Of a DNA stretch of 32,481 bases, positions 14,465 through 22,312 are shown piece by piece. The position numbers were made by a program, and so were the translations under genes. The notes below the pieces were generated by a model. That model was given only the letters and a program-made list of their open reading frames with translations, searched no databases and had not been told where the DNA came from. This DNA comes from Candidatus Parcubacteria bacterium (GTDB taxonomy: Bacteria > Patescibacteriota > Minisyncoccia > Phycocordibacterales > UBA918), in the NCBI GenBank assembly GCA_009995385.1, contig JAACPT010000011.1:1-32481 (forward strand). The letters run 5' to 3'. Within the stretch, counting starts at the first letter, position 1. Each line of letters opens with the position of its first letter.

Positions 14465-15070
14465 TTATTCGTTCGATCCGTCAAGATTTACATCATACAT
14501 GATGCGTTCCTGTGCAGTAACGTACTGCATAATTTCACTTTCCGTAAACCAAATCTTGATTTCACGTTCAGCTTCAACTGGTGATTCTGACTGGTGCACC
14601 AGATTACGAACCGCACGGTTTTCATACGTAGCATGACCGTAAGAATCTAAGGTGTAGTCACCACGAATTGTCCCTACGTCAGAAGTAGCCGGCTCAGTTG
14701 AACCGACGATCTTACTCACCACAGCGACGGCTTTATTACCTTCAAATACCATTGCTACTACCGGTCCAGCGGTCATATACTTAACTACCGTACGGATAAT
14801 ATCCTTACCGTACTCAATCGGTTCTTTCTCGATTGGTTTACCTTGCTCAGTAAGTTCAGTAATAATTCCTTTTCCTTTTCGTTCGTACCACTCATCATTT
14901 TTGTTGTAATGTTCAAGTAGTTGGGCTTCAGTAGCAACAATCATTTTCATTGCGCTAATTTTAAGGCCAGTCTGCTCAAAACGTTTGGTCACCTCACCGA
15001 TGAGACTACGTTGTACTGTATCTGGTTTGAGGAGGACAAGTGATCGCTCTTGATTTGGACGTTTGTTCAT
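14465..15070 (-). CDS. ndk: Nucleoside diphosphate kinase with insertions
   Basis: This enzyme equalises NTP and dNTP pools by passing phosphate through a histidine. The start is typical (RSLVLLKPDTVQR, 9-21), and the active-site H159 sits in RAVRNLVHQSES. The protein has 201 residues against about 140 usual. The extra length is an insertion around 60-93 (EWYERKGKGIITELTEQG and on), an enlarged loop before the histidine, and a longer C terminus. A minus-strand TATACT (15103-15098) gives a leader of about 20-25 bases. It stands alone between two terminators. Confidence 0.93.
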   Translation of the reverse strand: MNKRPNQERSLVLLKPDTVQRSLIGEVTKRFEQTGLKISAMKMIVATEAQLLEHYNKNDEWYERKGKGIITELTEQGKPIEKEPIEYGKDIIRTVVKYMTAGPVVAMVFEGNKAVAVVSKIVGSTEPATSDVGTIRGDYTLDSYGHATYENRAVRNLVHQSESPVEAEREIKIWFTESEIMQYVTAQERIMYDVNLDGSNE

Positions 15071-15131
15071 AAATAAATGATTTGAAATAATGCGCGCAGT
15101 ATAGCAAAAAATATGAAAAAAACATAAAAAA

Positions 15132-15157
15132 GCCCCGTCAAAATAATTTGACGGGGC
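15132..15157 (-). terminator. Terminator of the gmk-adk-map operon
   Basis: GCCCCGTCAAA (15132-15142) pairs with TTTGACGGGGC (15147-15157) across a 4-base loop. T6 follows on the minus strand. A second small hairpin, CCACG (15182-15186) with CGTGG (15192-15196), lies between it and the map stop. Confidence 0.9.
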
Positions 15158-15219
15158 AAGGGCTTCTGCTCTCAGGGAGAACCACGGAAAACGTGGACTA
15201 ATATAATAAGCTAAATTAG

Positions 15220-15990
15220 CTACTTTGTCAAAATAAGTGGACCCTTTTCAGTGATTGCTACTGTATGCTCAAAATGAGCACTCCAACTACCATCTTTAGT
15301 GTAGACACTATACCCATCACCTTCATCATCAAAATACACATCTGGCTTTCCGATATTCACGATTGGTTCAATCGCATAGACATGACCAACTTCAATTTTT
15401 GGACCAGTACCAGCTCTACCGAAATTAGGAATAGTCGGTTCTTCATGAACCGCATACCCGACCCCATGACCACAGAGCACTTCAACCACAGAAAACCCAC
15501 GTGATTCTACGAATTGTTGAATTGCGGCGCTAATATCGCCAATATGACCCGAAGGACGGGCTGCTTTTATACCATGGGCAAGCGCTTCTTGCGTCACTGC
15601 CAAAAGTCTTTTTGCTTCGGCGGAAATTTCACCGACGGGGACAGTAATACCAGAATCTACAATCATCCCTTTATAGCCAATTGACATATCAATGTTGACG
15701 GTATCTCCTTCTTTTAGGACCACTGCTTCAGATGGTATACCATGTTGCACACAGTTATTGACTGAAATACAAACCGCAGCCGGATAGGGGTATGCTGCAA
15801 ACGTTGGGTGGTACCCTAAAAGCACTGGCTCGACTCCGTACTCTTCAACCAACTCCATAGCGCGATCATCGAGTGATAGGGTGGTCGCACCAGGTATGGC
15901 CTCCTTAGCGATCTCACGCAAAATTACTGCCAATAAGTGTCCTGCCTCTTTAAGTATTTCGATTTCTCCGGGCGTTTTTTTAGTTATCAT
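15220..15990 (-). CDS. map: Methionine aminopeptidase, type I
   Basis: This 256-residue enzyme removes the N-terminal methionine from new proteins. The five metal ligands are present: D101 (NIDMS), D112 (VDSG), H175 (CGHGVG), E208 (AIEPIV) and E241 (HFEHTV). The substrate-side H83 lies in VQHGIP. There is no N-terminal zinc-finger extension. Its start overlaps the adk stop by 4 bases (ATGA), so the two are coupled. In many bacteria adk and map follow secY directly; here secY is separated from them by the convergent cmk. Confidence 0.97.
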   Translation of the reverse strand: MITKKTPGEIEILKEAGHLLAVILREIAKEAIPGATTLSLDDRAMELVEEYGVEPVLLGYHPTFAAYPYPAAVCISVNNCVQHGIPSEAVVLKEGDTVNIDMSIGYKGMIVDSGITVPVGEISAEAKRLLAVTQEALAHGIKAARPSGHIGDISAAIQQFVESRGFSVVEVLCGHGVGYAVHEEPTIPNFGRAGTGPKIEVGHVYAIEPIVNIGKPDVYFDDEGDGYSVYTKDGSWSAHFEHTVAITEKGPLILTK

Positions 15991-16586
15991 ATAATTAGCG
16001 TTAATGCGGTGAGTATTTGTTGATGTACTCCATCGATAGAATCTGTGCCTACGAGGTCATGCACTACAGTATCAGGGCGGGTACGATAAAAATTAAGTAC
16101 CGGGATCGTATCTTCACGATACCACCGCAAGCGAGTCTCTATCGAATCTGTAGTGTCATCGGCGCGAGCACGCTCGTACATACGCTGCCGTACAGTCGCT
16201 TCCGGTGTATCAAGGTTCATGACGTGCACCTGTTTCCGATCAAAAAAATCAAAAGCATCATCAAGTACATCTGCCTGCATTACAGTACGAGGAAAACCAT
16301 CGATGAGTAGATGGCTCTTTGGATCAAGTTGATCAATCATTGCTTGACCCCACAAGATGTGTGTAAGAAAGTCTGGCTGCAGTGCGCCTGTATCAAGCGT
16401 CTCACTAATTTTTCGTTCGGCAAATGTTTCGTGTTTTGCTGCTAACGCACGAAATCGTCGACCAGTTTGAATATCAACCACTCGTCGAGCAGGATCTTTT
16501 TCAGAGATTACTCGGCGAAGTAATTCAATTTGTGTTCCCTTCCCACTTCCTTGTGGGCCGATAAAAATAACAGTCATTGGTTCCAT
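15987..16586 (-). CDS. adk: Adenylate kinase
   Basis: The protein has 199 residues and converts AMP plus ATP to two ADP. The P-loop is GPQGSGKGTQ (10-19), and DGFPRT (95-100) is the second signature. The LID region is of the short type without zinc cysteines (ERARADDTTDSIETRLRWYRE). It lies 5 bases after gmk and overlaps map, within a gmk-adk-map operon. Confidence 0.95.
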   Translation of the reverse strand: MEPMTVIFIGPQGSGKGTQIELLRRVISEKDPARRVVDIQTGRRFRALAAKHETFAERKISETLDTGALQPDFLTHILWGQAMIDQLDPKSHLLIDGFPRTVMQADVLDDAFDFFDRKQVHVMNLDTPEATVRQRMYERARADDTTDSIETRLRWYREDTIPVLNFYRTRPDTVVHDLVGTDSIDGVHQQILTALTLII

Positions 16587-16591
16587 ATTTA

Positions 16592-17188
16592 TTATTTACA
16601 TTTACTAAAAGCTATTTGGATGACCTGATCAAACTGAGTATGTGCATAGGCTAAGTCTCCACTATTATCAATGATGACATCGGCGATTGGTTTGGCTAGC
16701 TGTTCGATAAGGTATCGTTCATGTCGGGCGTGAAGTTCGGAGTCGCTCATTGGGGCACGTGCACACGCACGCGCCCGTAATATCTCCCAGCCACCTGCTT
16801 CTATATACACAATGGTCATATGCGCTCGCGGGAGCAATTTTAATAATTGTTCAACACCCTGCAGTTCAATTTCAACAATCACCACCTCACAATCTACTAG
16901 TCGAGGTACTATTTCACTTTTTAATGTCCCGTATTTATTGCCAGCAAAAGTTGCCCATTCCAAGAATTCCCCTTGCTCTATCATATGGTTGAATTTCTCG
17001 ATCGTGACAAAGTGGTACTGCTCACCATCAACTTCTCCCGGTCGTTTCTCTCTTGAGGTACAAGAGATGGTATGTTTGAGATTTGGATACTTCGCAAGTG
17101 CCTGAGTGACAATCGTTCCTTTTCCACTCCCCATAGGAGCCATAACAACCACGACGTGGCCACGGATATCATTGAGCGTAGGTTGCAT
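16592..17188 (-). CDS. gmk: Guanylate kinase
   Basis: This enzyme makes GDP from GMP and ATP. From ATG 17188 it has 198 residues. The P-loop APMGSGKGT (17-25) is a variant of the usual GPSGAGKST and resembles that of adenylate kinase. The GMP-binding part (TSREKRPGEVDGEQYHFV) and the glutamate-rich VEIELQGVEQL confirm the family. ATG 17188 is preferred to the in-frame TTG at 17206 because the -10 box TACTCT (17202-17197) ends 8 bases before it. It is the first gene of gmk-adk-map. Confidence 0.94.
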   Translation of the reverse strand: MQPTLNDIRGHVVVVMAPMGSGKGTIVTQALAKYPNLKHTISCTSREKRPGEVDGEQYHFVTIEKFNHMIEQGEFLEWATFAGNKYGTLKSEIVPRLVDCEVVIVEIELQGVEQLLKLLPRAHMTIVYIEAGGWEILRARACARAPMSDSELHARHERYLIEQLAKPIADVIIDNSGDLAYAHTQFDQVIQIAFSKCK

Positions 17189-17196
17189 GCCAGAAG

Positions 17197-17240
17197 AGAG
17201 TAGCAACTTTTTTAGAGAGACGCAACAACTATGGTATGCT
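17197..17240. promoter_or_regulatory. Divergent promoters of gmk and cmk
   Basis: On minus, TTGCGT (17225-17220) and TACTCT (17202-17197) are spaced 17 bases apart and serve gmk. On plus, TATGCT (17235-17240) ends 7 bases before the cmk ATG at 17248. Both would give leaderless or nearly leaderless mRNA. Confidence 0.6.
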
Positions 17241-17247
17241 ACAAACT

Positions 17248-17880
17248 ATGCAGAGGAAACACATCATTACCATTTCTGGTAAGCCAGGAAGCGGAAAATC
17301 ATCAACTGCTGATAAAGTGGCTGAACTGCTTGGATATACCCGTCATTCATCGGGCGACATGGTACGGCGAGTACTGGCAAAAAAAGAGATGACCCTTTCA
17401 GAATATAATGCTAAAGCTGCCAGTGACCACGACCTCGATGCCGAAGTCGATGAACAACTACGAAACCTGCGCACTAAAAAAGATATTGTCGTCGATTCCC
17501 GACTTGGTTTTTACTGGATTCCAGAATCATTTAAGGTATATCTTGACCTTGATTTAGAAATCGCTACTGCCCGCATCTTTAAAGACTCAGTCAGCAACAG
17601 TATGCGTGGTGCAGTCGAATTCGAGTCAAATTCACTTGGTGATGTCGCCAGACAAGTGCGTGAACGAATGCTCACCGAACAAAATCGGTTTCGCAAAATG
17701 TATGGAGTAGATCCTTACGATAAAACTCATTTTGACTTTATTATCGATACTTCCCGACAAAATCCCCAATCAGTTTCTATCGCTGTGTTTGATGCCTACC
17801 GAGAGTGGCTTGATACTGAAGTATGGGAACAACGACACAACGAAGTTCCATTGGGATACTCATTTAAAAATCAATACTAA
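17248..17880 (+). CDS. cmk: Cytidylate kinase, archaeal type
   Basis: The protein has 210 residues. The P-loop is GKPGSGKSS (11-19), followed by SSGDMVRRVL. The order of motifs (MTLSEYNAKAASD, then DSRLGFYWIPE, then DPYDKTHFDFIIDTS) is that of the compact archaeal CMP kinase family rather than the larger bacterial Cmk. It phosphorylates CMP/dCMP with ATP. ATG 17248 is chosen over ATG 17236 because the latter lies inside the -10 box. It is convergent with secY and shares a bidirectional terminator with it. Confidence 0.88.
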   Translation: MQRKHIITISGKPGSGKSSTADKVAELLGYTRHSSGDMVRRVLAKKEMTLSEYNAKAASDHDLDAEVDEQLRNLRTKKDIVVDSRLGFYWIPESFKVYLDLDLEIATARIFKDSVSNSMRGAVEFESNSLGDVARQVRERMLTEQNRFRKMYGVDPYDKTHFDFIIDTSRQNPQSVSIAVFDAYREWLDTEVWEQRHNEVPLGYSFKNQY

Positions 17881-17883
17881 AAC

Positions 17884-17915
17884 AAAAAGACCGGTCTTTA
17901 AAGACCGGTCTTTTT
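17884..17915. terminator. 32-bp perfect palindromic bidirectional terminator
   Basis: Bases 17884-17915 equal their reverse complement and contain two copies of the palindrome AAGACCGGTCTT. T-runs at each end serve cmk (plus) and secY (minus). Confidence 0.9.
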
Positions 17916-17929
17916 ATTTTGCGTGCTGT

Positions 17930-19201
17930 TTAGTATTCGCGCATCGAGACTTGTGCATCAAGTCTACGAGTGAGATCAAGAACTACTGATACAACAATCA
18001 GTACCGCCGTTCCTCCAATCGCTAATGCACTAACACCAGTAGCTATTTGCATGCCGACTGGTAACACAGCAATCACACCGAGGAAAAGCGCTCCTACCAA
18101 GGTAAGTCGAGTGACGAGATTACCAAGATATTCAGAAGTATGCGCTCCTGGTCTAATACCAGGAATAAAACCGCCACTCCGTTGCAAGTTTTTAGCAACG
18201 GCATCGGGGTCAAATGTCACTGCAGTGTAGAAGTAGGTGAAGAGGAAAACCAACATAAAGTACACCCCTCCGTATGCCCACTGATTATTAAGGAAGTTTG
18301 TTACCAACTCATTAGCTCTCGCCACCCATGGCAAATTAAAGGCCGAAAGGATGTTGAGCACCATCTGTGGGAACAGGATGATTGATAGTGCAAAGATGAT
18401 AGGAATCACCCCCGCCTGATTAAGGCGCATCGGCAAATATGATTGGCTCGTACCGTAGGTCGATCCACCTCGACTCTGCTTGGCGTAGGTAATCGGTACT
18501 GGTCGTTCCGCTTCAGTCATTACCACCACCGCATAGATGATACCGAGCGCTACAATTGAGAACCCAATGTAGAGCGGTAATTGTGAAGGATCATATGAGT
18601 AGAAAAGCTGACTCATCGTCATTGGTAGTGTCGCGACGATACCGGCAAAGATAATGATGGAAACGCCGTTTCCGATACCGTATTCAGTCACCATCTCTCC
18701 AATCCACATCAGTAATACAGATCCTGCGACCACGAGAATGACATTCACAATAAACTGAAAAGTGGTAAGGTCGGCAATTACTCCTTGACTCTTAAGTAGC
18801 GTAAGGAACCCAAACCCCTGCAGTATTGCTAGCGGTAAAGTCAACATACGGCTGTACTGCGTAAACTTTGCACGACCAGCTTCTCCTTCTTCTGTATAGA
18901 GACTCTTAAATTTTGGTGACATAACCGTCAGAAGCTGCATGATAATTGAAGCCGTGATGAACGGTCCAACACCAAGCATCACAATCGAAAGGTTGGATAA
19001 ACCACCACCAGAAAAGATATTAAGCAGACCGAGAAATTGATTGTTCGTAAAGAACTGCTCTAGTACAGTTTGATCAATACCCGGAATTGGGATTGAAGCC
19101 AGCGCACGGAAGACCACCAATGCTCCGAGAACGAAGAATACTCGGTTGCGAATTGCTGGTTCAGTGAAAATGGTCTTAAACTTGTGAAGGAATGTTTGCA
19201 T
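17930..19201 (-). CDS. secY: Protein translocase subunit SecY
   Basis: This 423-residue, ten-helix protein forms the protein-conducting channel in the inner membrane. Recognisable blocks are IPIPGIDQ near residue 18, the plug region FSGGGLSNLSIVMLGVGPFI, EMVTEYGIGNGVS, VPITYAKQ and GGFIPGIRPG. It is the last gene of the spc-like unit, 17 bases after rplO. adk, map, infA and rpmJ, which often follow, are not next to it here. Confidence 0.98.
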   Translation of the reverse strand: MQTFLHKFKTIFTEPAIRNRVFFVLGALVVFRALASIPIPGIDQTVLEQFFTNNQFLGLLNIFSGGGLSNLSIVMLGVGPFITASIIMQLLTVMSPKFKSLYTEEGEAGRAKFTQYSRMLTLPLAILQGFGFLTLLKSQGVIADLTTFQFIVNVILVVAGSVLLMWIGEMVTEYGIGNGVSIIIFAGIVATLPMTMSQLFYSYDPSQLPLYIGFSIVALGIIYAVVVMTEAERPVPITYAKQSRGGSTYGTSQSYLPMRLNQAGVIPIIFALSIILFPQMVLNILSAFNLPWVARANELVTNFLNNQWAYGGVYFMLVFLFTYFYTAVTFDPDAVAKNLQRSGGFIPGIRPGAHTSEYLGNLVTRLTLVGALFLGVIAVLPVGMQIATGVSALAIGGTAVLIVVSVVLDLTRRLDAQVSMREY

Positions 19202-19218
19202 ACGCTGTATGGTACCGC

Positions 19219-19668
19219 TTATTTCACGCTTCCGCCAGCTGCTTCAATTTTTGTTTTCGCTGACTGCGAGACCTGACAATTTTCTACGACGAGTTTCTTT
19301 TTGATTTCCCCATTACCAAGGATCTTCACCATTGGTGCACGTCTCGCCACCGCAGTAACGACACCGGCTGACACGAGTGTTTTTGGTGTCACTGTTGCTC
19401 CCACCTCAAAAGAAGCTTCGAGTGCTGAAACATTAACCACAACTGGTCGCACTTTCTCGGCATTTACTGTACGCGCTCGATTTTTACCATGTCCACGAAG
19501 CTTTGGTAGCTTCTTGATGAAATCACGCATTTCAGGACGGGTACTATTACCAGTACGAGCGGTCTGACCTTTATGACCAGCGCCTGACATCTTACCTCGT
19601 TTACCTCCACGTCCAACCCGCTTTGCTACTTTGCGTGGCGTAGTTGACTGTAGTTCATGAAGTTGCAT
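19219..19668 (-). CDS. rplO: Ribosomal protein L15 (uL15)
   Basis: This 149-residue 50S protein begins MQLHELQSTT and has the glycine/arginine-rich N-terminal tail (KRVGRGGKRGKMSGAGHKGQ), which threads into 23S rRNA, and a conserved C domain (KILGNGEIKKKLVV). It starts 3 bases after the rpsE stop. L30, usually encoded between S5 and L15, is absent. Confidence 0.97.
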   Translation of the reverse strand: MQLHELQSTTPRKVAKRVGRGGKRGKMSGAGHKGQTARTGNSTRPEMRDFIKKLPKLRGHGKNRARTVNAEKVRPVVVNVSALEASFEVGATVTPKTLVSAGVVTAVARRAPMVKILGNGEIKKKLVVENCQVSQSAKTKIEAAGGSVK

Positions 19669-19671
19669 AGA

Positions 19672-20334
19672 CTAGCTATTTTTAAGTTGCTTAAGCGCTT
19701 CGACAGCGGCGCGGGCATTATTAAGTTTATTCTTACTGCGAGAGAAAATCTTTGCAGTCACATCTTTTACTCCGGCGAGTTCGAGGACCGTACGGACTGA
19801 AGAACCAGCCACTAGTCCACGACCTAGCGCTGGCATAATCATTACCTCACTCGCTGAAAGCTTAACGTGTACATCATGTGGGATTCTGTATTCTCGATCC
19901 ACTGGTACAGTGATCATGTGCTTCTTTGCATCGCGAACTGCCTTTTCAATAGCGAGTTGGGTGTCACCAGCTTTGCCAATACCAACACCAACCTTGCCTT
20001 TTTTGTCTCCAATCACCATTGCTACCGAGAAAGAAAAACGACGACCACCAGCAACCACGCGAGTTACGCGACGAATGCTGATAATCTTTTGGTCAAACTC
20101 TGGACGTACGCGCTCTGGACGTCCACCACGACGTGGACGACGTGCTCCCCCCTGCCGGTCATTTCCTCCTCGGCGATCATTTCCACCACGGCGGCGACGT
20201 GGACCTCGGTCCCCTTCTGTCGCAGCGGGTGCATCGGTAGCAGACGCCACTGGCGCCGCAGCTGTTGGTGTTTCCACCACAGTATCTGAAGTAGTCACTT
20301 CAGTTGTAGCTTCCTGCTGTTTTGTCTCACTCAT
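19672..20334 (-). CDS. rpsE: Ribosomal protein S5 with a disordered RGG-like N-terminal extension
   Basis: The core S5 domain (from about residue 80, KIISIRRVTRVVAGGRRFSF, then GDKKGKVGVGIGKAGD) is standard and shapes the decoding and mRNA entry region. Before it lies an extension of about 75 residues. The first 40 are Thr/Ala/Glu-rich and then come repeats of RGGNDR and RRPRRGG type. Such arginine-glycine stretches bind RNA. The total of 220 residues compares with about 165 usual. It is separated from rplR by an unusually long structured spacer. Confidence 0.97.
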   Translation of the reverse strand: MSETKQQEATTEVTTSDTVVETPTAAAPVASATDAPAATEGDRGPRRRRGGNDRRGGNDRQGGARRPRRGGRPERVRPEFDQKIISIRRVTRVVAGGRRFSFSVAMVIGDKKGKVGVGIGKAGDTQLAIEKAVRDAKKHMITVPVDREYRIPHDVHVKLSASEVMIMPALGRGLVAGSSVRTVLELAGVKDVTAKIFSRSKNKLNNARAAVEALKQLKNS

Positions 20335-20377
20335 TTATTAAGTGTTTAATTTTTTTGTAATTATTTCACATTCCTTG

Positions 20378-20459
20378 GTCGGAAAAATATTCTCCCAGAA
20401 TATTTTTCCGACATAAGTTCGCACGGTGATATCTCTGGAGCAACTACTTCAGAGATATC
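20378..20459 (-). other. Two perfect hairpins in the rplR-rpsE spacer
   Basis: Reading the minus strand, the first hairpin pairs 20459-20450 with 20437-20428 (10 bp). The second pairs 20412-20398 with 20392-20378 (15 bp, 5-base loop). No T-run follows either, so they are not simple terminators. They are likely RNA-processing, stability or ribosomal-protein binding sites inside the operon. Confidence 0.6.
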
Positions 20460-20469
20460 CAGCGCTCAC

Positions 20470-20823
20470 TTAAAACTTCAGACCTCCTTCTCGGGCTGCA
20501 TCAGCTAATGCTGCGACAATACCTTGATAGCGGAATCCGCCTCGGTCAAAGACCACTTCAGTGATTTTTAGCCCTGCTGCTTTCTTTGCGATGGCTGCGC
20601 CAACTGCTTTAGATCGCTCCATGGTAGTGCCAGTGCCCTCACTGCGTGAGTCAGCTGCTGCCAAAGTCTTACTTACCGTATCATCGATAAGTTGCACGTA
20701 AACGTACATATTGCTACGGTACACTGCCAAACGTGGTCGGGTGGCAGTACCACTAATTTTATGTCGAAGACGATTATGTCGCTTGGTGCGAGAAACCGTC
20801 TTTTGAGTTGATTTGTTTGTCAT
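20470..20823 (-). CDS. rplR: Ribosomal protein L18 (uL18)
   Basis: This 117-residue 5S rRNA-binding protein of the 50S subunit has the [20 protein letters not shown] start, VYVQLIDD in the middle and [26 protein letters not shown] at the end. All are family hallmarks. Structured spacers of 69 and 135 bases flank it, whereas other genes of this unit are tightly packed. Confidence 0.97.
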   Translation of the reverse strand: MTNKSTQKTVSRTKRHNRLRHKISGTATRPRLAVYRSNMYVYVQLIDDTVSKTLAAADSRSEGTGTTMERSKAVGAAIAKKAAGLKITEVVFDRGGFRYQGIVAALADAAREGGLKF

Positions 20824-20839
20824 ATTTTATGATTACAAA

Positions 20840-20896
20840 TCTAAAGTTCAAAACTGCTACAGATGCAATGCAACTGTAGTGTCTTTAGACTTTAGA
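20840..20896 (-). other. Structured spacer between rplF and rplR
   Basis: TCTAAAGT (20840-20847) can pair with ACTTTAGA (20889-20896), enclosing an inner hairpin of CTACAG (20857-20862) with CTGTAG (20874-20879). The outer arm overlaps the rplF stop codon. The role is unknown; a ribosomal-protein autoregulation site is possible. Confidence 0.5.
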
Positions 20897-21422
20897 CGGC
20901 TTTCTTGCCTTGCTTACGAAGAATAAATTCTCCCTTATAACGAATCCCTTTACCTTTATATGGCTCAGGCTTCTTCACTTTACGCACGTTGGCAGCGAAC
21001 TGCCCAACAGCATCTTTATCAGCACCGGTGAGGGTAATGACGTTTTTCAGCACTTCGGCAGTAATGCCGGCAGGTATTGCAAGCACTACTGGATGTGAAA
21101 AGCCCATATTAAGGACAATGTCGCTTCCTTTCACTTCAGCACGGTATCCTACTCCTTCGATTTCGAGTATTCGAGAGAAACCTTCGGTTACTCCCTTCAC
21201 CATATTGCGAAGGTGCGCAGCGTAAGTTCCCCACAATGCCGGAGCATTTTCAGTCTGACCAGGGGTAAGCGTAACTGCATTACCATCGATTTTAATATCA
21301 ACATCTTTTTTAATCTCCCGTGAGAGGGTCGCTTTTGCACCTTTCACCGTCAGTACACCATCCTCAAATGTGACCGTCACGTCACTTGGAATGATAACTG
21401 GAATTTTTCCTAGACGACTCAT
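20892..21422 (-). CDS. rplF: Ribosomal protein L6 (uL6)
   Basis: This 176-residue protein begins MSRLGKIPVIIPSDV and contains the L6 signature at the end (KKPEPYKGKGIRYKGE), which contacts 23S rRNA near the factor-binding site. ATG 21422 is chosen; it lies 2 bases after the rpsH stop, and an in-frame TTG at 21431 would overlap rpsH without giving a better N terminus. Confidence 0.97.
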   Translation of the reverse strand: MSRLGKIPVIIPSDVTVTFEDGVLTVKGAKATLSREIKKDVDIKIDGNAVTLTPGQTENAPALWGTYAAHLRNMVKGVTEGFSRILEIEGVGYRAEVKGSDIVLNMGFSHPVVLAIPAGITAEVLKNVITLTGADKDAVGQFAANVRKVKKPEPYKGKGIRYKGEFILRKQGKKAV

Positions 21423-21424
21423 AG

Positions 21425-21820
21425 TTACCAAATGATGAAAAGTTGCTCGCCGCCCATCTGCTTCTCCTTAGCTTCTTCACCCGTGAGGATGCCAGCTGGA
21501 GTAGAGAGGATCAGGTGCCCCTTACCAAATTTAACCGGATGAATATCCGTCACCTTCGTGTAGAGACGTCGACCTGGCTTTGAGATACGCTTCACACCGT
21601 TAATACGATGTTCGCCATTTTCGTAGCTAAGTGTCACTTCGAGGGTTTTTTCTTGTACTTCTTTTCCTTTTTCGGTCGCTGACATAACGTAGCCAGCTGA
21701 CACGAGCTTATCAAGCACTGCCTTGCGGAGCTTTGAATAGGGTACCGAAACGGTTGCCTTTCGCACTGCGCCGGCGTTCTTCAGACGAATAATCAAATCG
21801 CCAATTGTATCGCCTACCAT
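21425..21820 (-). CDS. rpsH: Ribosomal protein S8 (uS8)
   Basis: This 131-residue 16S rRNA-binding protein begins [17 protein letters not shown] and has the family pattern [14 protein letters not shown] and a conserved C domain ([20 protein letters not shown]). The usual C-terminal GGEVLCxVW is shortened to [12 protein letters not shown] 21820 overlaps the S14 stop by 7 bases, so the two are coupled. In E. coli S8 represses the spc operon by binding near the rplE start. Confidence 0.97.
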   Translation of the reverse strand: MVGDTIGDLIIRLKNAGAVRKATVSVPYSKLRKAVLDKLVSAGYVMSATEKGKEVQEKTLEVTLSYENGEHRINGVKRISKPGRRLYTKVTDIHPVKFGKGHLILSTPAGILTGEEAKEKQMGGEQLFIIW

Positions 21821-21999
21821 GATGATTTTCTTACGCCTGGTATATGACCTTCGTGGGCGAGTTCGCGGAAGCAAATTCGGCACGCATCGAAGTCACGCAT
21901 GTATCCATGTCGTCGGCCACAAAGATTGCAACGACGGACTACACGCGATTTGAACTTTGGTGGGCGCGCTGCGCGCACCACTAATGACTTTCTTGCCAC
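21814..21999 (-). CDS. rpsZ: Ribosomal protein S14, zinc type (uS14)
   Basis: This 61-residue zinc-binding form has four cysteines, C24, C27, C40 and C43 (RCNLCGRR, then [11 protein letters not shown]), and the terminal [11 protein letters not shown]. It belongs to the 30S head. The start codon is GTG 21999. It opens a new transcription segment after the strong terminator at 22250-22302. Calling this gene rpsN is equally valid. Confidence 0.96.
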   Translation of the reverse strand: MARKSLVVRAARPPKFKSRVVRRCNLCGRRHGYMRDFDACRICFRELAHEGHIPGVRKSSW

Positions 22000-22249
22000 G
22001 TGATTGTTTTTGTTACTAACACAAATGCGACTGCATACTATTTGCAGTACTATTCAAAATAAGATTTTGAATGACGACAAGTTGTCTGGCAGTCAATTTG
22101 CTTTAGTGGAATCGTCTTACTCCGGATGAGTAACTGCATTCCTCTTATAAATCCGGCTCGAGTGGCTATTGCCAACACCAGCCTTCAACGTCTGGAAACA
22201 TATTTATTACCAGTCGTCTTGCCGCCAACAATACCAGAATAAGCTAAAA
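22000..22249 (-). other. 250-base leader region upstream of rpsZ, no gene seen
   Basis: Together with the terminator this forms a 313-base gap inside an operon that is normally continuous. I see no plausible coding frame. Several inverted repeats are present: ATTCAAAAT (22052-22060) with ATTTTGAAT (22064-22072), ACTGCA with TGCAGT around 22030-22048, and CCGGAT with ATCCGG about 35 bases apart near 22123-22156. A weak minus-strand promoter is possible (TTGGCA around 22180, then TTTATA after 18 bases). It is probably the promoter and leader of the rpsZ-secY segment. Confidence 0.45.
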
Positions 22250-22302
22250 AAGCAATAGAAAAACAGCGTGGACCAAAATCTCACGCTGTTTTTCTATTGC
22301 TT
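22250..22302 (-). terminator. 21-bp-stem terminator after rplE
   Basis: Bases 22250-22270 pair perfectly with 22282-22302 across an 11-base loop. Reading the minus strand, the stem starts 11 bases after the rplE stop and ends in T6. It should stop most transcription between L5 and S14. Confidence 0.9.
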
Positions 22303-22312
22303 CCTAAAAAGC

